Source: Coniferiporia sulphurascens | Lineage: Eukaryota; Basidiomycota; Agaricomycetes; Hymenochaetales; Hymenochaetaceae | Length of the DNA: 64,000 nucleotides | NCBI GenBank assembly: GCA_002794785.1 | Contig: NBBA01000018.1 | Location: 744,001 to 808,000 of the forward strand | Direction of reading: 5' to 3' | Shown here: positions 38,701-51,438 of the stretch, one piece after another | How the letters are laid out: every line of letters starts with the position of its first letter | Numbering within the stretch: the stretch's first letter is position 1 | Notes under the pieces: model-generated | The model's input: only the letters and a program-made list of their open reading frames with translations | Databases searched by the model: none | What the model was told of the DNA's origin: nothing | Position numbers and translations under genes: made by a program

Positions 38701-38722
38701 AGATATAGATATAGATATAGAT
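38701..38722. repeat. (AGATAT)n microsatellite
   Basis: Three full copies of AGATAT plus a partial copy. Confidence 0.85.
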
Positions 38723-39011
38723 TACATTACTTATAGCGATGCATATACTTTATACTACATACATGCATACACGTATACACCCCTTTTTTAAATTTGACTG
38801 AGCCTTGAGCTTTGAGAGATGGGCTAGAGCTTTGAGGCTCAGGCTCGACTCTCGACTCCTCGAGGCTGAGCCTGAGGCACTACTACTGTGGTAGTAGCAG
38901 ATTTACGCGTCGTTTGTTTGTTTGTCTGGGTATAGGGAGGTTGGTTCGGCGTGCCGCTGCGCTGGCCAATGTACGATGTACGATTAATGTCCGATGCTCG
39001 ACGTGTGTGCG

Positions 39012-39070
39012 GCCTTTGAGCCTTTGAGCCTTTGTCTTTGAGCTTTGAGCTTTGTCTTTGAGCTTTGAGG
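39012..39070. repeat. GCCTTTGA / GCTTTGA imperfect tandem array
   Basis: About eight units of 6-8 bp ending in TTTGA or TTTG vary between CCTTTGAG, TCTTTGAG and CTTTGAG. Variants of the same T/G-rich words continue for another 250 bp and create the artefactual Phe/Val/Gly-rich frame there. Confidence 0.8.
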
Positions 39071-40636
39071 TTTTGTTTGTATTTGTACTTGTTATTTGCA
39101 TGTGTTTGTGTTTGGTTTCGACTGGGCTTTGGGTGTTTGGCGGCCGCGGTTCAACTTGAGCTTGTTCTGCTTACTAGTACTGTGGCGACTTGTCTCTGGC
39201 TCTGGATCTGGCTTTGGCTCTGGCTTCGGTCTCTTTGTCTACCTTTGCTTTGGTCTCTTTGTCTTTGAGTTTGAGTTTGAGTTCGTGTTTGTCTTTCTGG
39301 CGCCTACTGGACTGTGCGATGCGAATGGGTCTGGGGGACTCCTAGTACAGTATACTAGCGTCTGGCGACTAGTGGGTGACCTTGGACCCGCGTTCGGATT
39401 CGGATTCGTGTTTGTGTGCTTTGATTTAGCGCTTTTAGTCCTATTTTGGTACTCAGTCCAGTCCAGGACTCGGATCCTAGAGGTTAGACTCGGACGCGCG
39501 GAACTCGTGGTGTGCCACATCGCGAATCGTGAATCACGATAGTGATAGTGATTAAAGAAAAAAGGTGAACTTGAAGAAGGAAACCGGAAACCGGAAGCTC
39601 GAATATCAGGACATTAGGATACTGGATTGGGATGAAGAACTGGGGAACTGGGGGACACTGGGGGAGTTACAGTAGGATCATAAGGACGACGTTAAGCTAC
39701 TAATACTAATACACGGCCATGGTACTACCAATTCATCTACACGGTATCGTAATGCGATCGATTCCCGAGTCTCTTTTCCTAGTATCACCGAAGGTCGAAG
39801 ACTTCCTACTCTCACTTTTGGATTCGGATTCGCGCGCGCGCCAGTGCCAGTGCCAGTGCGAACTGCGGTTTTTTTTCGATTCTTTTTTTCTCACCCGTGA
39901 TTCGAGGCTCATGTGGGTGGCGGTGGTGGTACTAGTGTCAGTGGCGGTGCGCACGGTGCACTGTGCGCTGTGCGCGCTGTACTAGGCGCAGGTGTAGCAG
40001 GGTTCGGTGTCGCTGGGATGCGGTGCGGTGCGGTTGTGCTGCTTTTTGGTGGGGTCCTACCGTAGGAAAGAAGAAAGAATAGTGATGTTGACGCTTGACT
40101 GTTGGTTGGGTTGGTTGGTTAATAGTGACTGTTGAGTGATGACTGATGGCTATAATGTTGACTTAAAGACAGCCGCTCGGATCTGCGTTCTTGCGTTCTT
40201 GCGTTCCGAGTACGACTCCGGAGTCCTCAGCGAGTACTGATTATGGATATTAGGATTCAGTCAGGTATCGGTGATTTAGGTTTCAAAAGAATTTTAGAAC
40301 CCATGCATTTTGGATACCTCGTGCTAGTGAGGAGAACCATGACTTCCCGTAGATTCGAGACACTGGCACGTGTGCCTTTCGCATGGTCATAGTTTGAGGG
40401 AGCTCAGAGTTTGAGGGGAGGCTTCGGGCCCGGGGGTGGATCAGGGGGGGTGGCATGCTAGTGTGGGTGTGGGTGTTGTGTAGCGGAAGCTAGGAAGCTA
40501 GGAAGCTGCCCTAGATCGGACTCGGGCATTCGAGATTCGAGAACGGGGACGCGAAATGGATATTACATGTACGGACGGATACGGAAATGAGGGCTAATCG
40601 CGACGACTTTGACTCGAACCTCGACTCGACTCGATT

Positions 40637-40656
40637 CGATACGATACGATACGATA
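40637..40656. repeat. (CGATA)4 microsatellite
   Basis: Four perfect CGATA units inside a TCGA-rich stretch. Confidence 0.85.
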
Positions 40657-40821
40657 CGATTCAATTCGAGATGGGTCTCGGGGTGCCAGTCACGGTGGTG
40701 GCAAATTGGTACGTGGTACTGGATGGGGTCTCCGAGTCGAAACGAAACGAAGACCCGTTTGGACTCTTTGGCTGACTTGGACTCGGGGGTTCAGGCTTTC
40801 CGTAGACTTGCCACTTCCGTA

Positions 40822-40840
40822 GACTCGGACTCGGACTCGG
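40822..40840. repeat. Tandem GACTCGG motif, three overlapping copies
   Basis: GACTCG is repeated three times and ends in G, giving three overlapping GACTCGG heptamers. A fourth copy follows at 40868-40874. Confidence 0.9.
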
Positions 40841-41220
40841 TCAGGCTCATGTTCATGCGGCTCAGCAGACTCGGACTCAAAATTAACACTGCGACCCCGT
40901 GCTAATACTCGTGCTCGTGTTCGTGCACTGGGCCAGGTTTGAGTTTGTATTATTATTAGTGCGGGCATGCACACTAGCGCTGGGGCCTGAGCACAGTAGA
41001 GACCGTGACAACAGTGGCAGCGGACCTAGGATAGACTAGCGCCCGCCCGCCCCGCCTCCCCTTCAAGTTCTATACTTGGAGACTGGCCGCTGCGCCACAC
41101 CTAGTATCAAATTTAGGCCAGGAGCGCACTTTGTTTCGTTTTGGGGGTCGGCGTATACTTGGAAACGTCTGCGGTGTGCCTGGTGCGGGGCAGGGGCTAG
41201 GGGGAAGGAGATGCAGCTAT

Positions 41221-41250
41221 TATTACTATTACTATTACTATTACTATTAC
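41221..41250. repeat. (TATTAC)5 microsatellite
   Basis: Five perfect copies of TATTAC. Degenerate relatives occur elsewhere, for example near 47840. Confidence 0.9.
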
Positions 41251-44200
41251 TACACCACTCCTAGTACTGGTAGTAGTAGGGGCGCAGTCACGCTGCTGGC
41301 TTCTTACTTCCGTACTTCTGGATATCGCTGCTATGGTGCTGCCGGTGGTTGCGCGCTGCAGCATCTACCGAGCACTCTGCTATTGCATTGCGGCGCAGTT
41401 CGAGTCGGACACCGGAGTCCTTCACTTCGATTCCAACGGATATTCCGTTCTGTTCTGTTCTACGGGGCTAAATCGATATCTATCAGTCCACATCGACTTT
41501 GCCGTAGCAACAACCCCACAGCGCGCCAGACTTGGGGCATCAGTATCAGCGGACCAGGTCGAGGACGGAATTACATGTACTGTATTGTTGTACAAGGACG
41601 AGAATTAGGGGACGAAGCTATTCCAAACGTCTAGTACCCCGCGTGTGTGGCTGACCTGCTGAGCCGTTGACCGTTAGTACTAATGCGTAGGGTACGGATA
41701 CGCGCGAGGAGGAGGAGGCGCGCGCTCCACCACATCAGGTATCAGGTGTGTGGCTTCGACGTCGACGTGCGGTGCACGCAAGCGCAGAAGGTGGAGAGGG
41801 CGGACCATCGCGTCGCATCATATCGCAGCCATTAATTGCTGATAGTGATAGTGGTATCTTACGATAGTGATGAACAGGTGTGCAGGTGCAGGTGTGTAAG
41901 TATAGCCTCAGCGAGTGGGGTACTAGTAAGGGCGCGATCAGCTGCAAGGCTGGTCACGGTGTTGAAGTGCGAATGCGTGTTGGTGTCACTGGGCTACTAC
42001 GCACTGCGAGGCTTCCGACCTTCCGGAATCGCTATCTCTTTCGGGTTCCCTATCTAGTATCTCCCCTTTGTCTTTTTGTCGCTTCGAGCTCCGTGCTCCG
42101 TGCTTCGTGCTCTACTTACAACGGGTGTGGCTGCAACAGGCTGGGCCCGGGTCCTGGGAGCGCGGTGTGTGCCCCGAACCGAATACGGGGGCTGGAGCTG
42201 CCCCGGCGGTATAATGGCTATGGCTATGGCTATCGCTCTTGCTCGGGTTCGTCCGCTTCCGTTTTCTCTCCATCACGAATCATGATCAGCTGTGGGACCT
42301 ATGGGATTGGCATTGGCTCGGAAGCCTGAGCTGCTTCAATTAGAGTTGGCTCGGTTTCGGATGTCTCAGGGGTCATTACTGCCTCCGACTCCGACACGAT
42401 GTCCAACTGCAGTGGGAGCGAGTGATCATGATAGCGTCGTTCGCGATTCGCGAATCACATAGTACAGTATGGTAAGCCTCACGAAGCACGTACATTAGAT
42501 AGCAGCAGTCACGTTCCCGTGTGGGTGCGCCGCCGCGCTCATGATCGGTGTGATCTGGTGCCACTTAGGGGGTTACAGTTTGAGATAGGAATGATCGTGG
42601 TTAGGTCTAGTCGCAAGAGAGCTAGTACAGTACAAGGCCACTTCCGTGCAGATTACCTCTTTTGACGTCAATCTCATTGTGTTTTTTCTGTAGTGCATCC
42701 GCGCGGGGTGATTATTAATGATATTTACTTACAAGTACTTACTTACTATACTCACCCTTCTCATTGTTCTCGCGTCCAGCCACCGACCGGCGGCGGCGGT
42801 GCCCAGCCCCTTTTTGTAATTAATATATGAATGTGTTTCGATTGGGCGACCCGGGGGACCCGTGGTCCAATATCGGGGTCATATGTAAGGTATCGACCGC
42901 ATATAGGCTGCATTGTGCATAGCCGATTCGACGACGATCTTTTCGACGTCGTCCCTCTCTCCTTCCCCATCACTGGACGATCAGAAAGTGATTTACTACC
43001 ACGGGTGAGGCCGCTTGCGCTTGCGTGGGCGATGCGTTGCGATCGCCTTTTGTTTCTTGGCTTCGAGCCGCGAGAAGGTAGTCAGTCGCCAGTGATCATG
43101 CGGTGGGTGGTGCACCCGTGCTGCTGCCTTGCGTAAGCCGGTGGGATTGGTGCCATACAGTACCATAGAACTGCATGCATGATGCCGCTTCCGAGTCCGG
43201 GCTCGTGGCCCCCCGGGCTCGGAGCGCGACTAAATGCGGGACGCTTGCGTTTTCTTGCCAGCGTCAGTGCCGGCGCCAGTGCCAAAGCTGTACCGGACCT
43301 CACTACTAGTTAGTAGTACTTGTTCATCGCAGAATTCCGAATATGTACATACACATACAATCTGTAGTGTTGTCAACGTTCGTGTACCCCGGGGTGACGG
43401 TCATCCGAGTCCGAGTCGTGCAGGACAGCATACTCATACGCATATACACGCGGGCGCATCATGATCGAGTGTTGAGCGTCGTCGGAGTCCACTGGGTGTT
43501 CCCGGAGGCACCATTCCACACGTACCTACAATAGCAAGTGCTCTGCTAGTATAGGGCCGTCACGGTGTAGTGCAATACTAAACATATATGGGCTGTAAGC
43601 ATCACGAGCGCCTAGAGTAGTGTCAGTATGGTATGGATGTTCCTTCTGATCTCGAGACTGTTGGAAAGGCACTCGAAATTCGAATCGCACCCGTGGCCTG
43701 TCCTGCCTTCCGGCAAGCGAACTCCTGAATCCCGCCCCTGTGCGGGAATCTGAACCTATCCGAGGTTCTCGTCGCGGTGGACACGGCCATCGAAAGGATC
43801 GATCATATTTCATTGAGAGACTTCATTGCCATCGCCGCCAACACGCGCCGGCCTCCCACTTCCGACGTACTTGAGCCCGATTGACCCCCCGCGCGCGCCG
43901 CCCAAGCTCACTGGCCTCAGGCTCATCGCAATTTTATTCCGTGTTTTGTGCTTTTGATCGATGGATGTACGTTTCCTCAAGGGGTAAGGGGGTGGTGATA
44001 TGATGCCGTCGGCGGGACTCGACCGTGACACGCGCGCTCCTCACGCGACCTGAGTCACGATTTGGTTCTCTTTGGATTACCTAAGTAGGGAATTGTAAAC
44101 TCTTCTTCTACTCCACGTAAATTCTATTCTTCGTTGAGGAAAGGAAGAAACAATTCACTTGGGCGCGTGCGCGCAACGCAGTCTGCGTGTGTAGTAGCAT

Positions 44201-47200
44201 TTTAAGGTGCATGCAACTGTTCCACCTTGGAAAATGAATATTCTTCCAACAGTATTCTATCTGCCAGTGCAGAGCCACCCGCGTTTGTGATTCCAGCGGT
44301 TGGGCGCCCGAGGCCCGCCGGCTTGTTGAGCTTCTGAGCCAACACAACTCGGAGGCCGCCCATTAATATTGCCATCCCCATGATCGCAGGGCCAATTTGC
44401 TTCCTGCCAATGGCCAGTGGCCACTAGAGTGCGTGGAATCATGCTTGTGCATGTGCGTGTATGCGTTCGAATATTAATACAAACAACATTATTGATTCTG
44501 ATTCAAGTTCGTATCTCCGCCGTTATACCCGTGGCACCGTCACTCCACTGAGGGGGAGAAAAAAAAAACTCAATACTGTAATCGCATAACCGTATCGGCG
44601 ATCGACCTCTTCAGCAATAAGGGCGCTAAATTTTCGCGCGACAGGCAGCACTGACACGCTTGCAGACGGCATGGGATCCCATCGCGGGCTGACGTGCCAA
44701 GGTAGGCCCCGTACTCCGCCGAGTCCCGAGTCCCGATCGCCAGCGAAATTCAACTTTCATCTGCGACACTTGAGTGATTTGAATACCAACAGACTAGACC
44801 ATCACTGAATGGCAATTTGAAGGCTGAAGCACGACAGTCGACAGTCGATCATGGATTCATGATGGGCCCCGGCCCTACTAGCGTATGTGGGCAGTATCAG
44901 GAACTTTCTCGTGATTCCCCCGTTCGATTCCCGCAGGAATTTCAAATACGCGGGACGGGTAGGGGACGGAACTCTGGACGGCCTGTGCATGTATTCAAAT
45001 CGTATTGTATGCGCGTACAGTATATACAGTACAGTTCTCTTCCTCTATACGTCCACGGCCTTACCCAGTATACTAGCCACGCCGATCAGACCCGCTCGTC
45101 TGCGCTACGGCTACGGCTACGGCGAACTGCTACCGCGACAAGGCGCAGTGGGCGTGGATCGTGGTACAATTGCCTCGTCCCCACGCGCACCCCTTAGTAC
45201 GTACACCCGCGCCATATCTGGATCCGGACCCGTCACGGTACACGGTACACTGGACACTGGCACGGTTCCACCTGAACAGAACGACTTCACTTCCCGCAGC
45301 AAGAAGCAGAAAAAACGCGAACCGAACCGGCCTCCGAAGTCGCCTGCTCCAAGTTAGTTCCAGCGAAGCGGTCCGAGCACTTACTCGCTACTGCCGGTTC
45401 CCCCAATTCGAGGAAGACGATCCGCTGTGCCAGTGCCAGTGGCGCAGGAGCTTAGTAAGTGCCTAGCACCCGCACTGCTCGGTTTCGTGCCGTGCCGTCA
45501 TTATTAATATTGCCGTCATCGACTCGTCGTAACTTAGCCGCTGCTGCACCGTCGTGAAAGCGCAAAACTCTAGCGGGGAGGTCGACAAGCGGCGGCAGCA
45601 CTGCAGACACCACTCTGGTAACCCCGCGCGATGGCAAAGCCGCACAAGCGAGCCGCCGGGTTAAAAACTTACGGTGTGTCATGGGCGATGTGCGAGCATA
45701 CGTACACCCACCAGGCAAAGTAGCTAAGTCCTCGGATTTTCTAAAACCCGGCCTACCAGCCTCTGAAATTCATACTCGCGAAAGCCTGGGCGGCGCTGCG
45801 GCTTCACGACGACGCATACAATAGGTACTTGACGCCAATATATTGTAATAAAGTGGCGGGTGTGGGTAATCGGAAATTCGAAATTCAGAAATCCTCTTTC
45901 TCGTTGTGGATGAGATTATTGATTTAGAAAATGAATGGCATTGCAGGATGCCGCGTGGCGTTGATATTGTGGCCCCCTCAATTTCAATTCCTGCCATCGG
46001 GGGGTGATGATGCAAATTATTACAATACATATAAAATCAGGACCAGTTCATCGTCATCAGAACTCTTGCGTGCCATGCTATGCTATGCTACGATATACGA
46101 CTATATATATGCGTCCTGATAATCAAGATTCAATACCGCAACCATTTCCGCCGTTCGTCTGTGTATGTGCGTTCTGGTATTCTAGCGCTGCTGCCTCGGG
46201 ATGGCGTTGTGCGTTTGTGTTGGGTCTAGACCGACTCGAAGCGTGATTTCAAGTTGAAGTCGATTGTTCAAGTTGTGGTGGCGTCCGAGTTGCTCAGCCT
46301 CAGGCTGCATTGGGAAAGTCGCTTCGAAATCGAACGGCCACCTATGGTCCGCCGATCACTTGAAGGCCTCAATGGGGACTACTTATAGTTAGCTCAGTTA
46401 CAATCGACATCGCGCTGTTTGTTTGTTTTTCCGAGCGGCGCAGGGAGTTGCTAGCTCGTATGCGACGGGATTGTGGGGCTACGCAAGCCACGAGCGGCGC
46501 GGCAGCGTGTCTATCGTGCGCGGCCCGGACAACAATACGAGCGGGAGCGGGAAGTTAGAACTAGGTAGCTGCCAGTGCGCCGCCGCGCAAAAAGCTTCCG
46601 AGTCAGAACACCGCGAATTTTTAATTTAATTGAATCCCGGTCTTGATTTAACATCAACTTACGAAACCGGATAAGGGGCGCTAGCGACGTTTTAAAAAAA
46701 TCATGAACCAGGGGGCTTTCCGCCTCGTGGAAGACTCGAGGCCGATGGGATCCATAGAACGACGGTTTGCGAGTTATATGCGGCCTGGTGGGAAAGGAAA
46801 ACCAGTGCAGGCGATTGATGAATATAGTAAGCGCCTACGCGGGCGTTGTGGTACGACTCCGTGTATCCATCGAAGCTCGGTCTCCCTCAATACCGTGACT
46901 GTTGGGCCTGCCTCCCCTGCTCATCAAACCGCAGTAGGTTCAGCCTGAGTGAGTCGTCGCCATCTGAGTCCCGCTCAGGCTCTATAAATACGCCCGCAAG
47001 CCTGCTTCCGGCGCTCTTACTAAATGGGTATTCGCCTCCGCTTGGAGCTCGCTAGAAGGACACGAGCACGAAGGGATCCCTGCAACCCTGGTGCTCGAAA
47101 ACAATGCATACCGTACACTGCACTGCGTGGCAGGGGAGGCAATTACGCTGTTTGATCAGAGGGTAGGATTCGACGCGAATGAACGCGTTCTTTACCTTCA

Positions 47201-49690
47201 TTTGACGGTCTCGCTGCAACCAGCTTCGAGCTACACGTAATGTCGTGCGTTCCCAGGCCGCCATAAACGCGCACAGGTCCGGGGGAGTACTGTATGTGTT
47301 TTCCCTTATTCGACGACCACTTGGGGGCAGGACACAGCGAACAGGTACACGAGCGCTCATCTCGCGAGAATATCTAGCTGAGGTGACTCGACCTCAATTA
47401 CTTGTAGGTCCACGCGGGTGTCCGCTTGTCCTGGGCTCCTGATTAACATACATACATGTATATATACCCTGATACGCAAATCAATCAGACAAATGTAACC
47501 CCCATGTAGCTGACTTTTGCCGGATTGGTGTATCTGGTCACGGTTTAGGATAAGTTTCAGATTGGCGGGATTGGACTTGGGGCATGAGCGTGTTTCGGGC
47601 CTACTCAAACTATGCAATACTGCTCTTGGTAGTTGTGGCGCTTGATGCCTCTTCAAGTGTATGCCGTTCTGGGGAATAGGGAGCATAGCTACTGGTCGGA
47701 GGCGATGCTCCTTTTGTGTGAAGTGAAATAGAGATATCTATACATTTGGCTTATTGACTACGGGGGGACTGAAAGGCACGGTGTTCTCGGAGATGTTATT
47801 GCTTGCGGTGTTTACATGGATTACTATGACTAGTAGTGCTATTGCTATTACTATTACTGCAAACTCTTTCCGAAGATCAGGGGCGCTTGTTTAAGGCACG
47901 GAGTCTACCAGATATTTCATCTGTAGCCGGGAGATAACCGATGCATCCAGTATGGTGCGGCCCGGGTTGTCGAATCGGATTGGCCCGACGGGGGATGGGC
48001 TTCACAGGAGACGGACTGTCAGTGCTAAGATCCGATTCAAACTGGCGAGCCTCAGGTTGCTACTACAGTCCTAGGTAGTTGGGCGGCGATCATAGTGATT
48101 GTATAGCCACAACATCAGTCGTGCACCGGGTATTGCGGCGGGAGTTGGATGCTGTCCCATCCGCTTGTCTCTCGTGCCCGAGTTTCTGCCGACCCAGATT
48201 TGGAGAATCTTTCGGGTTGCAGTCCGCGTACTTCTGCACAGCACGATATCTCCATTCTAGGGGTGGCTTGAAATTACCTTGCAGGTGTGGAACGGCAACC
48301 GTCAACGTCGACTCCTCCGCCACCCCTTACTGTACAACGACTTCCTGCAGCCTTGAAGCCAAGATGCTACCATCTCCCTGCTCACTGCCTCCTCATGTGG
48401 GGTTAGCTTTCTTATTGCGCGCTTGAAGCCCTTATGTCCGCTTCTGTGCTGTAGTCGTGAGTACTTCTAGTTTAGATGATCACAGATAAGACGGTCTACT
48501 AGCGCCCCTCTTACCTGTTCATTAATCTGGGCCGCGTGTGATTAAACTTCTTCGTACGTATACGTTGTGCCGTATGCTGTGCGGCTAGTGTACTACAGCA
48601 TTGCTGATGCCTGCTGTTGAGCACCTTTTGCAGACGCTTGTCCGGCTCTGACGAGTCAGAGCAACCAGCTTCTGCTCGCCTCGTATTTACGGAACAGAGG
48701 AAAAGTGGCAACTCGTCCGACGTTCATCAGTGTAACGTATCTCAGCGTCAGAAGTTATATGAAGCTTTGAGATCACTACCATCTGTTCCGGTCCCAGAAA
48801 ACTTGCAATCGCCACGGGAAGTACTTGTTTGAAGAAGAAAAGAACCGACTTTCATTGCCCCTGCTCGCTACTTCGCTCCATCCAAGTTCATTTGAAAATG
48901 ATAGCTCTTCTTACACTGGTGCAAGCGCTATTATAGAGTCGGAGGATGCTTCTATTATGTGCTTCAGTGCTTCGTGGAGTCCATGGAGTATAAAAATTAC
49001 TTACGTATATAATTCCAGTGCTTTGGTAGAATTATAGTGCAGTACGCGACTCTGGTCGGCGGAGCTGTGGCAGGCGCTAGCACTGCAGGTCGTAGGTCGC
49101 GTTCTTCCGGAGCACCTTCGTCGAAACTCCATACTCGCATTTTCACAAGCGCCTCAAAGCCTTCTATTCGTCCGAGCAGCAGCTCGCCCCTCTTCAGCAC
49201 TTTATTCACAGGATTGGCTTCAGGAAAATCACACCACCTGACCTAGTCTTCTTGAATTGTAGTTACTAATCGCATGACTCCCACTCGATCTCCACACGAA
49301 GTTCGCCGTGAGATAGCGCCAATTCCCGGGGATCCAGACTACAACAGGGTCAGGGGAAACGAAGGGTAGAAGACAGCTCCATCAGGTACAAGCACTGCCC
49401 GTGAACTTCTTCGGTACGACTGAATTTCGAGACTTTGTAGTGCATTGATAGTTGAACTGTCTCAATTATTCCTGATGTTTATTTACTTGTATCCTTTCCC
49501 ATCGATTGCGAGTGTATCTCGCCCGGTTTTGTAAATAGCTCGGGTCTATTACTCTCGAATCACCGTTACCGTGAGGAATGATCGCGGCATACATGTACTT
49601 TCCGGCTGCTCACCTTCGGACCTCCGGAAACATCCGTAGCCGAACTCCGGCCTCCGCTCGTTCTCCACGGAAAGGTGAGTTAAACTGTAA

Positions 49691-49712
49691 AAGCGCGCTT
49701 ATGCTAGCGCTT
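49691..49712. repeat. GCGCGCTTA-type hairpin
   Basis: AAGCGC and GCGCTT pair across a 10-nt loop containing TTATGCTA. The core GCGCGCTTATGCTA (49693-49706) differs by one base from the core at 60299-60312. Confidence 0.7.
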
Positions 49713-51438
49713 CGTCCCGAAGCAACCAGCGGAAATTCGCCAAAAGTATAGGAATTCACCCAAAAGATAGCTTATCGTCCCGCGCTGCAATTGGAGCCGG
49801 GCATATCGCCTAAGTGTCCCGTACATTGCTTAACGAGCACATCCGCGTAGGTATGCAGCGGACCCCTCCGTCCTGGTATTCGTGGCGACACGCCTGGAAC
49901 GCCTGTGTGCCGCGGCCACCACTGCTGGCCGCTGGCCCGCGAAAATTTCGAACAGCTGTGATGTGCAAGGTTACAAGGCGAATATGAAATGAAGTCACGC
50001 AGGCTGGAACAAAGCGCCGGCACAGACTGGATTGGAAGAGGACATCCATTCCTTTTTTTCCTATTCTTTGGTTCGCAACACGTCGAAACTCCCGCACTTC
50101 CGAAATTGGACTTGAAGATGGGCTTGAATAGGCCGGACGGAGCGTCAGGTCCGCATCGAACGGTGTTTCGACCCGACTCACCTCGGTGAACTTCCTCAGC
50201 TCCGTTCTTTCCATCGTATCCGGATCTTTACAGCTTAGATCCGCGATCCCGGCTTGAATTTTAGCCTTTGGGTTCACACTACTCCGTGCGCTAGGATTCG
50301 GCGTGCAAGGCGCATGCAGCATGCAACGTGAGGTGTTGCACTTGCGTGGCAGCCAATGAGATATAGCCACCCGCCTGTACCCCTATACATTTACAGGGGA
50401 AACGCATGCCGGTGAAGTTTTATTGGCTTCTATGGATGTCACATTTATTCCGGAAGGAGATGAACGTGGCGGAGTGTGCGCTTGCGCCGTGTCTCGCTGA
50501 TAGAGCGTTTGAGGTCGGTCCGTAGGTTGGCATGAAGAGAATAAGGGCTGTAAGGTTTTTTTCCTTCTCTTTGGCTTTGAGCCAAGACAAAATCTATAAA
50601 TTGTGAGCTGATCTTCCGAGAGCCCGCAACTCACTGATTCGACGGGCTGAAACACTTAAAAATGTAAATGAAATCAGCACTGTGCACAAGGTCAGAATCG
50701 AAATAAGCCTCGAAATTTTATGACCACGATGTTCACTTGCTCTTGCCTATGATGCGGAAGGGGCTGTCTGTCTCAGTGATTGCTTGATCGAAGTTGCAAA
50801 GGTCATGCTTTGCACGTCTGGTCCGGAGCGCTGAGCCCTTTTTTCCGGGAGTCGCCGCCTCAGTTAGGGTTAAACTTCCGAGGACCTCCCGTGGATAAGT
50901 GCTATAACCTGCATTGAGACGCAGGTTTCTGAGGGATGGAACGTTAAAACTGGCATCTAGAGATGATCAACTCGAAATCTGCGGGATTTTCCCTATGCAG
51001 GCCACCTCCAAGCCAACCCATTTTCTTTTAGGCGGCTACTACCGGATATGTGAGGGGTTCTGTACGCGAACTCGGGTGCAGGACTCGTGTTCCGAGTCGA
51101 TACTGTAGCTTCTCGGGGCGAAGCGCTTACTAGTGTACTAGTGCTCAGTGGCATGAGTTGGAGAAGCCCCCCTGAGCACGGGGTCCGATCCAATGAGAAG
51201 ATACTCGTGCTAAATGAGATCCAATGCAAATAGTGGCTTTGTAGTTCAAAGGGTAAGTTCACGAAGAGACGGTTCAAAGGACTGAAGCTTGAAATTCAAG
51301 TTCAAGATGTTGAATTGATCCTTTCTTTTTTTGTGTCATGTGACCAAGCACGCGCAGTGGGTGCGTCACGACACGCGAATAATTTTATCACTTGCAGCGC
51401 CACATTCAATTTAGAGAACAAGCTCTCTACCCACCATT

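Larger units (their letters stand above)
38561..51438. other. Gene desert, right flank of the cyclin gene
   Basis: No gene is supported. The interval 38.6-47 kb holds AGATAT, CGATA, TATTAC and TTTGAGC-type arrays, small hairpins such as CTACTAC/GTAGTAG at 38880-38897, and fourteen or more GACTCGG/CCGAGTC copies. From about 47 kb the composition becomes more ordinary. Frames at 48617-49246 (plus) and 50370-49810 (minus) are open but have no motif. Confidence 0.55.

Noticed and set aside
39096..39542. 148-codon frame rich in Phe, Val, Leu and Gly that looks like a membrane protein
   Set aside because: It is a translation of the T/G-rich TTTGAGC and CTGGCT arrays, not a gene.
41221..41250. Regular TATTAC repeats considered as a CRISPR or telomere-like array
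   Set aside because: Units are contiguous six-mers without spacers and do not match the fungal telomere unit TTAGGG.
44923..44940. tRNA T-loop-like GTTCGATTCCCGC
   Set aside because: The stem bases around it do not pair and no D-arm or anticodon arm lies upstream.
49810..50370. 186-codon open frame on the minus strand
   Set aside because: No recognisable motif, signal or splice structure; length alone is weak evidence at this GC content.
50865..50878. Interstitial telomere-like AGTTAGGGTTAAAC
   Set aside because: It is only about one and a half units, expected by chance.
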